Shown here in pieces: positions 1 through 5,090 of a DNA stretch of 5,789 nt. The notes under the pieces are model-generated. The model saw only the letters and a program-made list of their open reading frames with translations. It ran no database searches and was not told where the DNA came from. A program made the translations under genes and the position numbers. This DNA is from Bryobacteraceae bacterium. GTDB taxonomy: Bacteria; Acidobacteriota; Terriglobia; Bryobacterales; Bryobacteraceae. Each line of letters opens with the position of its first letter. Position 1 is the stretch's first letter. The stretch is taken from NCBI GenBank assembly GCA_025929455.1, contig JAICMB010000239.1, positions 1-5,789 on the forward strand, in the 5' to 3' direction.

Positions 1-1
1 C

Positions 2-340
2 AACACCGATGATTACAACCAACTCAACAAAGGAGTGAAGCGCTATGCGGCGGATCCGGCCGCGGCGCGCTATCTCGAGACCTGGTACACGCCGAGCGGG
101 CGTCTGGCGAATCCTATGCTGGCGGTGCATACGACATACGACCCGCTCGTACCGGTACGGATTCCGAACATGTATCAATCGATCGTGGAACACGCCGGCG
201 ACGAGGCTATGTTTGAGCAGAAATTCGTGCCGCACGACGGGCACTGCGCGATTCTGCCAGACGAGATTTCACACGCGTTCGCCGAACTGCGCGAGTGGAA
301 GAGCAGCGGCAAAAAGCCGCGGCCCGGCATTGTGAAATGA
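2..340 (+). CDS. Alpha/beta hydrolase, C-terminal part (5' truncated by window edge)
   Basis: The reading frame is open from base 2, so the N-terminus lies outside the window; 112 residues are visible, ending at TGA 338-340. The fragment looks like the end of an alpha/beta-hydrolase fold enzyme (esterase or prolyl-oligopeptidase-like). The strand-loop PMLAVHTTYDPLVPV (about residues 38-52 of the fragment) carries the likely catalytic acid D47 in the typical 'D-x-x-V-P' setting, and FVPHDGHCAI (75-84) carries the likely catalytic histidine H81 in a D-G-H turn. The nucleophile elbow G-x-S-x-G and any signal peptide would be upstream and cannot be checked. The tail is short, basic and without extra domains. 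A GTG at 35 is only an internal codon. The fold is well supported; the substrate is unknown. A hairpin begins 10 bases after the stop. Confidence 0.8.
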   Translation, partial: NTDDYNQLNKGVKRYAADPAAARYLETWYTPSGRLANPMLAVHTTYDPLVPVRIPNMYQSIVEHAGDEAMFEQKFVPHDGHCAILPDEISHAFAELREWKSSGKKPRPGIVK

Positions 341-349
341 CCGGTGGGG

Positions 350-368
350 CGGCCAGTCTTGCTGGCCG
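350..368. terminator. GC hairpin just after the alpha/beta hydrolase stop, possible terminator
   Basis: A perfect 7-bp inverted repeat, CGGCCAG (350-356) and CTGGCCG (362-368), encloses a 5-base loop, TCTTG. It starts 10 bases after the + strand stop codon and is followed by TCTCTC rather than a clean T tract, so rho-independent termination is plausible but weak. It is the first of four hairpins in this convergent gap. Confidence 0.5.
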
Positions 369-414
369 TCTCTCAGCGCCTGCCGCGCGCGCAAATTCCT
401 GAAAGCAACGTGGG

Positions 415-451
415 GCAGGCGTCCACGCCTGCAGCGGGTGTCCACACCCGC
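415..451. repeat. Twin GC hairpins with identical TCCA loops
   Basis: Two perfect 7-bp stems sit in tandem, separated by a single A. The first is GCAGGCG (415-421), loop TCCA (422-425), CGCCTGC (426-432). The second is GCGGGTG (434-440), loop TCCA (441-444), CACCCGC (445-451). The shared loop and stem length with different stem sequence suggest selection for structure, as in REP/BIME-like intergenic elements or bidirectional terminators. No T tract follows on either strand. Whether copies exist elsewhere in the genome cannot be seen here. Confidence 0.6.
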
Positions 452-475
452 TTCGTCCGCGTTCGCACGATCCCC

Positions 476-495
476 GGCAGGCTTTCGACCCTGCC
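476..495 (-). terminator. Hairpin just after the LACTB-like gene stop, possible terminator
   Basis: GGCAGG (476-481) and CCTGCC (490-495) form a 6-bp stem with an 8-base loop. Read on the minus strand it begins 3 bases after the TGA of the serine hydrolase gene. The bases that follow on that strand are GGGGATC, not T-rich, so it may act as a 3'-end stabiliser or a weak terminator rather than a classic intrinsic terminator. Confidence 0.4.
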
Positions 496-498
496 ATT

Positions 499-1581
499 TC
501 AGCGCAGCTGCTCGGCGACCTTTAGCAGCGCATGCGCAAGCGCAACCGGTCCGGAGTGCTCAAGGTTGCACAGCACCACGACACCGAGCTTTTCACGCGG
601 CTCCAGCAGGATGGCGGTGTTGAAGCCCTGCTGCGCACCGTTGTGGCCGACGATTTCGGGCGCGCCGTGCGGTTGGGCATCGCGGCTCCATCCGAGCGCG
701 TAGCCGTCAGGCTTGCCGTCGGCCGGGTGCTGCGGTGTCCACATCACGTCGCGCGTGTGCGGGCGAAGTTCGCGGCCGTTCAGCAGAGCGGCTTCAAAGC
801 GCGCCATCTCCGCCGCCGAAGACAGCAGGCCGCCACCGGGAATTTTGTAACTGGTGTCGGCGACGTCGGCGTTTTCGATGCTGCCGCCCTTCTTCTGGTA
901 ACCTCGCGCGCGGTGGGGAATAACGGCGTACACGTCGTCATCGCGCGTCGCCTCCATGCCTGCCGAAATGAAAACGTGCTCGCGCATGTAGCGCGTGTAG
1001 GTCTCGCCCGCCGCGCCTTCGAGCACGCAGCCAAGCAGCGTGTACCCGTACGTCGAGTAATGATAATCGCGGCCGGGCTCGGAAACCAGCGGATCGTTCT
1101 CGAACATGGCGAGCGCGGCTGTAATTGTCCCGAAGTGACGCGTGTTCGCGTAGTCTGAGCCGTCGGCGCGGTAGTGGCGGATCCCGGCCAGATGGCCGAG
1201 CAATTCGCGGCTAGTGATAGGTCCGGCGCTTTTGTGCGGAAACTGCGGGCAATAGCGCTGCACCTGTGCATCGAGATCGATCTTGCCGCGTTCGACAAGC
1301 TGCATGATCGCGACCGCGGTAAGCGGCTTCGACACCGACCCGAGCCGGTACATAGTGTCGGCCGTCGCAGGAACGTTGTTCTCGACGTCCGCCAGGCCGT
1401 ATCCGGTCTCGAATAGCGTTTTGCCGTGCACCACGATGGCAATCGAAACGCCAGGCGCGCCGGTGCGCTTCATGAACGAGGAAACCGCGGCGTCGATCTG
1501 CCGCCGAGCACTCGGATCAATCGGGCGGGATGCGGCCCCTGCCGATGCGCAGAGTGCGGCCGCGAGCAAAACATATTTCAT
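499..1581 (-). CDS. LACTB-like / class C beta-lactamase-family serine hydrolase, exported
   Basis: The 360-residue product belongs to the beta-lactamase/serine peptidase S12 superfamily (Pfam Beta-lactamase). A signal peptide is visible: MKYVLLAAALCASAGAAS, with likely cleavage near residue 17-18, so the enzyme probably acts in the periplasm or outside. The nucleophile motif S-x-x-K is S82-V-S-K85; the second motif is Y175-S-T177, where the family usually has Y-x-N; the third, KTG-equivalent motif is H313-N-G315. The stretches GLADVENNVPATADTMYRLG and LLGHLAGIRHY closely resemble mitochondrial LACTB proteins, so a peptidase or esterase is as likely as a true beta-lactamase. The ATG at 1579-1581 is chosen over upstream codons because it starts the signal peptide and has GGAGGG six bases upstream. 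It overlaps the stop of the cyclase-family gene by ATGA, implying translational coupling. The family call is firm; the substrate is not known. Confidence 0.9.
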   Translation of the reverse strand: MKYVLLAAALCASAGAASRPIDPSARRQIDAAVSSFMKRTGAPGVSIAIVVHGKTLFETGYGLADVENNVPATADTMYRLGSVSKPLTAVAIMQLVERGKIDLDAQVQRYCPQFPHKSAGPITSRELLGHLAGIRHYRADGSDYANTRHFGTITAALAMFENDPLVSEPGRDYHYSTYGYTLLGCVLEGAAGETYTRYMREHVFISAGMEATRDDDVYAVIPHRARGYQKKGGSIENADVADTSYKIPGGGLLSSAAEMARFEAALLNGRELRPHTRDVMWTPQHPADGKPDGYALGWSRDAQPHGAPEIVGHNGAQQGFNTAILLEPREKLGVVVLCNLEHSGPVALAHALLKVAEQLR

Positions 1582-2393
1582 GCTTCGCCCTCCGCGAATG
1601 CCAGCGGACGCAGCGGAGCTCCCGTAGCCCCGCGAATTTTCAGCGGTGCGCCGATGAACGTGAACTCGTACACGCCGGCCCGGGCCAGGTCCTCGAGATT
1701 CAGCGCTTCGATAATGTGAATGCCGCATTCGACCAGCAGATGGACATGCACGGGCATGGCGCCGGAGGGGACACGCTCGAACGCGATCGTGTCCGAGCCG
1801 GCCGCGAAAATACCGCGCGCGCTCAGCCACTCTGCGCCTTCGCGCTCCGGACCGGGGCCGGCGACCTGCGCGCCCGCGACATGGCCCGTGACGTAGCGCA
1901 CGGCATCGTGCCACAACGCGCCCCAGCCCGTGCGCAGCAGCACGACGTTGCCCGGGCGAATGATCACACCGTGGCGTGCAACGGCGGCGTCCAGGTGCGC
2001 GGGCGTTATCGCGAACGGCGGCGGCAAGGGATCGGCGCCCGCCACCGCCGCCATATCGAGAAGAACTCCGCGGCGTACGATCGGCCCGATGGTATCGACA
2101 CCGAGTTGCTGCATGCCGTGCGTGGTGTCCTGATTCCCAGCCGCGTCAATGCCGCCATGCAGCTTGCCGCCGCATGAGAAATGACACAGCGCGTCGATGT
2201 GCGTACCGACATGACTGCCGAGCGCGATCGCATCGGCCGACGAACTGACGCCGCCGGTGCCGACCATGTCGCCGTGCTTCTTGGTCAGCCCATAAAGAAA
2301 CGGCGGATGGGTGGGATAGTGCGGAGCGCCCGGATAATACGGTTGTGCCAAATCGAAAACTCGGGCGCGCACGAGCTGATCGTTGAGACTCAC
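1578..2393 (-). CDS. Cyclase family metal-dependent hydrolase (kynurenine formamidase-like)
   Basis: The 271-residue product matches the Cyclase family (Pfam PF04199), which includes kynurenine formamidase KynB, isatin hydrolase and many uncharacterised amide or ring-opening hydrolases. The hallmark metal site H-x-G-T-H-x-D-x3-H is complete: H61, H65, D67, H71 in GSHVGTHIDALCHF. The N-terminal FDLAQPYYPGAPHYP (13-27), the RPGNVVLLRTGW strand (146-157), SDTIAFE (200-206) and VHVHLLVECGIHIIEALNLEDLA (about 215-237) are also family-typical, so the protein is full length and probably active. No signal peptide is seen, so it is probably cytoplasmic. The start is GTG at 2391-2393; an in-frame TAA lies about 54 bases upstream and no ATG falls between, but a clear Shine-Dalgarno is lacking. 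It is the first gene of a two-gene operon with the LACTB-like hydrolase. No kynurenine pathway genes are nearby, so kynB is not assigned. Confidence 0.9.
   Translation of the reverse strand: MSLNDQLVRARVFDLAQPYYPGAPHYPTHPPFLYGLTKKHGDMVGTGGVSSSADAIALGSHVGTHIDALCHFSCGGKLHGGIDAAGNQDTTHGMQQLGVDTIGPIVRRGVLLDMAAVAGADPLPPPFAITPAHLDAAVARHGVIIRPGNVVLLRTGWGALWHDAVRYVTGHVAGAQVAGPGPEREGAEWLSARGIFAAGSDTIAFERVPSGAMPVHVHLLVECGIHIIEALNLEDLARAGVYEFTFIGAPLKIRGATGAPLRPLAFAEGEA
1588..1593 (-). promoter_or_regulatory. Ribosome binding site of the LACTB-like gene
   Basis: The minus strand reads GGAGGG here, six bases before the ATG at 1581. It lies inside the last codons of the upstream cyclase-family gene. It decides the start of the serine hydrolase and rules out the in-frame upstream extension, which could run to 1914. 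Confidence 0.75.
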
Positions 2394-2418
2394 TCGGGCA
2401 AAATAACATGACGAGATG

Positions 2419-2437
2419 CGTACTCCCCGTACGAGTA
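2419..2437. promoter_or_regulatory. Nested dyads upstream of the cyclase-family gene, possible operator
   Basis: CGTAC (2419-2423) and GTACG (2429-2433) flank TCCCC, and in the same place TACTC (2421-2425) and GAGTA (2433-2437) flank a 7-base spacer. The two overlapping dyads cannot form at once. They lie 26-44 bases upstream of the GTG start of the minus-strand operon, where a repressor site or leader hairpin could sit. No known operator consensus is recognised. Confidence 0.25.
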
Positions 2438-2461
2438 GAACGCATTAAGTGAACGGACCGG

Positions 2462-2491
2462 TTGCCTAGCGGCGATGCTTGTCTTTATAGT
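2462..2491 (+). promoter_or_regulatory. Putative sigma70-type promoter for the HNH gene
   Basis: TTGCCT (2462-2467, 4 of 6 to TTGACA) is followed after 18 bp by TATAGT (2486-2491, 5 of 6 to TATAAT). Transcription would start near 2498, only a few bases before the GTG at 2501 and about 15 bases before the ATG at 2513. The same A/T patch reads TATAAA on the minus strand (2489-2484), so it might also serve the divergent operon, but no good minus-strand -35 box is found. Confidence 0.45.
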
Positions 2492-2500
2492 CGAAATATC

Positions 2501-2890
2501 GTGCGCCGGTTAATGGTGGTGATTGCCGTGTTTTTTCTCGCCGGTGGCATGCTGGCCCGACCTGCGGCCGCAAGCGCATACCGCGTGCGGTCACACGGAA
2601 TAACACGCGCAACGCCGGCGCGCATCCTCGCAGTCCGCACGCGGCGGCACGTTAAACGAAAGTGCGCAACGTGCTGGCGCGACCGGCGCGGCCGCATTGA
2701 GCGCAGCCGCCGCGCCAAGGATGCGTTCATGCGGGTGCAGCCCTGTCCCGCGACGGGACGCACGCGCGGGGCCTGTCCAGGGTTCGTCGTTGACCACATC
2801 GTTCCGCTGAAGCGAGGCGGCGCGGATGCTCCGTGGAACATGCAGTGGCAAACCGTCCGCGCAGCAAAGGCCAAAGACCGCATCGAGTAG
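2501..2890 (+). CDS. Small exported HNH endonuclease-like protein
   Basis: The product (129 residues from GTG 2501) has an N-terminal signal peptide: two arginines, then MVVIAVFFLAGGML, and likely cleavage after A-A-A-S-A near residue 26. The remainder is very basic and ends in a compact HNH-type module: C55-x2-C58, then a CPATGRTRGACPG segment with C82 and C92, the core V-V-D98-H99-I, and N113-M-Q-W-Q-T followed by AKAKDRIE. The four cysteines probably bind a structural zinc, and H99 is the expected catalytic histidine; both are inferences from the beta-beta-alpha metal nuclease fold. Short secreted or periplasmic HNH proteins with this 'DHI-PL-x-GG-x-D-x-P-x-NMQWQT' pattern are a widespread but poorly characterised family. 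No immunity or toxin-delivery gene is beside it. The start is uncertain: GTG 2501 keeps the charged n-region, ATG 2513 gives 125 residues, TTG 2462 seems too early. No clear ribosome binding site is seen. Confidence 0.85.
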   Translation: MRRLMVVIAVFFLAGGMLARPAAASAYRVRSHGITRATPARILAVRTRRHVKRKCATCWRDRRGRIERSRRAKDAFMRVQPCPATGRTRGACPGFVVDHIVPLKRGGADAPWNMQWQTVRAAKAKDRIE

Positions 2891-2912
2891 CGTGCCGGGC
2901 TAGCATAGGGGC

Positions 2913-3734
2913 GTGCCGCAGCGACTTCCGTGGTGGGTTTCCGGACCGTTGTGCGTGGGCGCATTCGCCTCGCTGCTGTGGCTGGAGTGGAAGCGGCCGT
3001 TGCGGCGCGCACGCGAACCGAAGTTGCGGCGCGACGTGCGCAATCTCGCGATCGCCGGGACAGCGGCCATTGCGCTGCGCTGTACGGAACAGCCCGCCAT
3101 CGCGGCGCTCATGCCGGTGCTGGTCCGCTGCAACTGGGGCCTCGTACGCCGCACACGGCTGCCGCTCTGGGCGGAAGTGCCCGTTTCAGTGGCGTTGATG
3201 GATTACACGCTATATGTGTGGCACGTGCTGACACACAAGGTCCCGTGGCTATGGCGATTTCACGTCGCGCATCATGTCGATCTCGATCTCGACGCGTCGA
3301 CGGCCATCCGCTTTCATTTCGGCGAACTGACGCAATCGGTCGCGTGGCGGTGCGCGCAGTTGATCGCAATCGGTCCGTCGCCGTTCGCGTTATCCGTGTG
3401 GCAAACGTTTCTGATTCTCTGCATTCTGTTCCATCACTCCAACGTGCGCTTGCCTGGGCCAGTGGAGCGGCGCATCGCGATATTCGTCATGACGCCGCGA
3501 CTGCACGGTATTCATCATTCGACCGTGGAGGAGGAAACCAATTCCAACTGGTCGAGCGGACTCACGGTATGGGATTGGCTCCATCGCACGCTGCGCACCG
3601 GGCCGTCGCAGGATGAGATCACGATCGGCGTGCCGGCGTATCACGATCCGGCGGCCGTTACGCTGCCGCGTATTCTTGCGCTGCCGTTTGAGACGCAACC
3701 GGATTATTGGAGCTCGCGCGCGAGGGCGAATTAG
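2913..3734 (+). CDS. Fatty acid hydroxylase / sterol desaturase family membrane protein
   Basis: The 273-residue product belongs to the fatty acid hydroxylase superfamily (Pfam PF04116), membrane di-iron enzymes that use O2 to hydroxylate or desaturate lipids. The histidine clusters are present in order: H104-x3-H108 (in WHVLTH), H117-x2-H120-H121 (FHVAHH), H174-H175 (FHHSN) and H198-x2-H201-H202 (HGIHH). Hydrophobic spans near residues 8-24, 45-70, 85-103 and 150-175 fit an inner-membrane protein with the iron site facing the cytoplasm. Length is normal for bacterial members. The start is GTG at 2913, with AGGGG only one base upstream, which is unusually close; later GTG or TTG codons have no better site. 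It begins 22 bases after the HNH gene on the same strand, so co-transcription is likely. The substrate cannot be told. Its stop overlaps the stop of the opposing AI-2E gene. Confidence 0.9.
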   Translation: MPQRLPWWVSGPLCVGAFASLLWLEWKRPLRRAREPKLRRDVRNLAIAGTAAIALRCTEQPAIAALMPVLVRCNWGLVRRTRLPLWAEVPVSVALMDYTLYVWHVLTHKVPWLWRFHVAHHVDLDLDASTAIRFHFGELTQSVAWRCAQLIAIGPSPFALSVWQTFLILCILFHHSNVRLPGPVERRIAIFVMTPRLHGIHHSTVEEETNSNWSSGLTVWDWLHRTLRTGPSQDEITIGVPAYHDPAAVTLPRILALPFETQPDYWSSRARAN

Positions 3735-4870
3735 CCGCCGAGAAATTCGCCGACGGCAGCGAGCGGCTCGATGTGATCGCAGAGGATCTTCAGCGACACT
3801 AGCAGCGGCACTGCAAGCAAGATGCCCAGGATGCCCCACAACCATCCCCAGAACGTCACGCCGAGAAAGATGACCACGGGATTGAGAAGCATGCGCTGGC
3901 CCATGATGTAAGGCGTGACGAAATTGCCCTCCATGGTGGCGAGAGCCAGATAGCATAGCGGAGGGAGGATGGCGTGACTTACCGTCGGAAACGTCGCGAG
4001 TGAAACCATCGCGACTATGCAGATGGTGGTGATCGCGCCCAAATACGGAATGAAGTTCAGTACGAATCCAATAGCGCCCCATAGCGCGGGATTCGGTATG
4101 CCGAGCGCATAAAACACCAAGCCGCCGGCGGCACCGAGGCAAGCGTTGATGCAGGCGACTGTCAGCAGATATTTCGAGATGTGGTCTTCGATTTCGCGAG
4201 CGATCAGCACCGCGCGTTTTTTATCTTCGAAGCGCGGCAGCACGTGAATGAGCTTGCGCAGGAACAGGTCACCGGACGAGAGCAGAAAATACAACAAAAC
4301 AAGGAACACGACTAGGCCGAAGATAACGTCCCGCGTGCGGGTGAACAGCGCATCGCCGAGGCTCGGGCGCTTCACTTCCACTTCCGTCGTGCGGCGCGTC
4401 TGCTTCCCGGGCGGCGCATTCGTGATTTGCTGCACCTGCTGGCTGATTTCGTTCACCTTCTCGACGGGTTTTTTGAACGCTTGCACCTCGGTGCGCAGCT
4501 TGCTTACGATAGCGGGCGCGCGTGCGGCCCAGTCCATTAAGGGACCGGAGAGCTCGTACACGACAGCTCCGATAATGCCGAGGCTCCCCACGATCACGAT
4601 GATGGCCGCAAGGAACTGCGGCACGCGGATTTTATGAAATAGCCGGACCACCGGGCTCAGCAAAAAGCTGAACATGATGGCTAGAGTGACGGGTAAAAAG
4701 AATTCGCGCGCGAAATACAGCGAGTAGAAACAGGCCAGGATAAACAGGCCGGCGAGAGGGACGGAGCGAGCGCGCACATGTGTTTTGCGCTCGATACGCT
4801 CGACATCCGGTTCGGTGATGCGGTCTGACGGCGGTTCGTCTCTATCTGCTGTTTGCGGCACTGTGCTCAC
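3731..4870 (-). CDS. AI-2E family transporter (PerM/TqsA/YdiK-like membrane protein)
   Basis: The 379-residue product is a polytopic membrane protein of the AI-2E transporter family (Pfam PF01594). A charged cytoplasmic N-terminus of about 36 residues precedes a first pair of membrane spans (about 38-55 and 57-76) and a third (86-107). A soluble loop of about 70 residues follows, with a coiled-coil-like part and an unusual GKQTRRTTEVEVKRPS linker. Five or so further spans follow in the C-terminal half. Family signatures are clear: ALWGAIGFVLNFIPYLG, GNFVTPYIMGQRMLLNP, and FWGWLWGILGILLAVPLL before the CDHIEPL tail. Members include the AI-2 exporter TqsA, but many are uncharacterised or act as ion antiporters, so transport of a signal is not established here. 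The start is GTG 4868-4870; a second GTG three codons later has GGTGAG just upstream and could be the true start. It is monocistronic by position, 220 bp after the PyrK-like gene. Confidence 0.92.
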   Translation of the reverse strand: MSTVPQTADRDEPPSDRITEPDVERIERKTHVRARSVPLAGLFILACFYSLYFAREFFLPVTLAIMFSFLLSPVVRLFHKIRVPQFLAAIIVIVGSLGIIGAVVYELSGPLMDWAARAPAIVSKLRTEVQAFKKPVEKVNEISQQVQQITNAPPGKQTRRTTEVEVKRPSLGDALFTRTRDVIFGLVVFLVLLYFLLSSGDLFLRKLIHVLPRFEDKKRAVLIAREIEDHISKYLLTVACINACLGAAGGLVFYALGIPNPALWGAIGFVLNFIPYLGAITTICIVAMVSLATFPTVSHAILPPLCYLALATMEGNFVTPYIMGQRMLLNPVVIFLGVTFWGWLWGILGILLAVPLLVSLKILCDHIEPLAAVGEFLGG

Positions 4871-4898
4871 CAGGATTGGACGCCGGCAACGCGAGCGG

Positions 4899-4918
4899 TG
4901 CTACAGCGAGATGTAACA
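4899..4918. promoter_or_regulatory. Imperfect dyad upstream of the AI-2E gene, possible operator
   Basis: TGCTACA (4899-4905) and TGTAACA (4912-4918) form a dyad with 6 of 7 paired positions and a 6-base spacer, 29-48 bases upstream of the GTG start. The 20-bp size and placement suit a dimeric repressor. An 8-bp palindrome, GTTTAAAC (4922-4929), lies just beyond it. No matching regulator is encoded in the window and no good -10/-35 pair was found. Confidence 0.3.
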
Positions 4919-4996
4919 AGAGTTTAAACGCGGCCACCCCGCACCCGAAGCGAAAAGGACCGCTCCCATCATTCATTACTCCAGCGCGCGGAGGTT

Positions 4997-5080
4997 ATGG
5001 ATAATTACAAAAGCGATTTACATTCGTCCACGGCGAAGGGCGAATTTCTGGGATTCGCCGGGGACGGCAAAAGGAAATAA
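4997..5080 (+). CDS. Possible mini-ORF of 27 codons (uncertain)
   Basis: An ATG at 4997 opens a 27-residue frame ending in TAA 5078-5080. The peptide begins MDNYKSDLHSS and ends GFAGDGKRK; it is hydrophilic with a basic tail and no membrane segment or known motif. A strong GGAGG (4990-4994) precedes the ATG but only two bases away, closer than usual. Its first half uses A/T-rich codons unlike the neighbouring genes. It points against the PyrK-like gene and stops 10 bases short of that gene's stop. It may be a genuine small protein, the coding illusion of a 3' untranslated region, or a decayed remnant. I consider chance more likely than not. Confidence 0.2.
   Translation: MDNYKSDLHSSTAKGEFLGFAGDGKRK
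5039..5059. terminator. Hairpin in the 3' region of the PyrK-like gene
   Basis: GGCGAAT (5039-5045) and ATTCGCC (5053-5059) form a perfect 7-bp stem with a 7-base loop. On the minus strand it starts 31 bases after the stop codon of the PyrK-like gene. No T tract follows, so it may protect the 3' end or assist Rho-dependent ending rather than terminate alone. It also lies inside the mini-ORF at 4997-5080. Confidence 0.4.
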
Positions 5081-5090
5081 GCTCCGCTGC

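Noticed and set aside
350..495. CRISPR array in the hairpin-rich gap
   Set aside because: The repeated units are short, differ in stem sequence, lack unique spacers of regular length, and there are no cas genes.
532..1158. 208-codon open frame on + inside the LACTB-like gene
   Set aside because: It is antisense to a gene with intact active-site motifs and a signal peptide. Its translation is Arg/Ala/Val-rich without domains, typical of GC-rich shadow frames.
499..1581. Calling the gene an ampC antibiotic-resistance beta-lactamase
   Set aside because: The second motif is YST, the third is HNG rather than KTG, and the sequence is closer in style to LACTB; no ampR-like regulator is adjacent.
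1582..1914. In-frame N-terminal extension of the LACTB-like protein to 1914
   Set aside because: It would overlap the cyclase-family gene by over 330 bases, its translation is Arg-rich noise, and the ATG at 1581 has both a ribosome site and a signal peptide.
1530..2177. 215-codon open frame on + across the cyclase/LACTB junction
   Set aside because: It is antisense to the well-supported cyclase-family gene, with a low-complexity Arg/Ala-rich product and no recognised motif.
2930..3616. 228-codon + strand frame overlapping the desaturase-like gene
   Set aside because: It is a frame shadow; only the 2913 frame carries the ordered histidine clusters and membrane spans.
3390..4142. 250-codon minus frame covering parts of the desaturase-like and AI-2E genes
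   Set aside because: It runs across two real genes in a wrong frame and has a His/Arg-rich composition with no domain.
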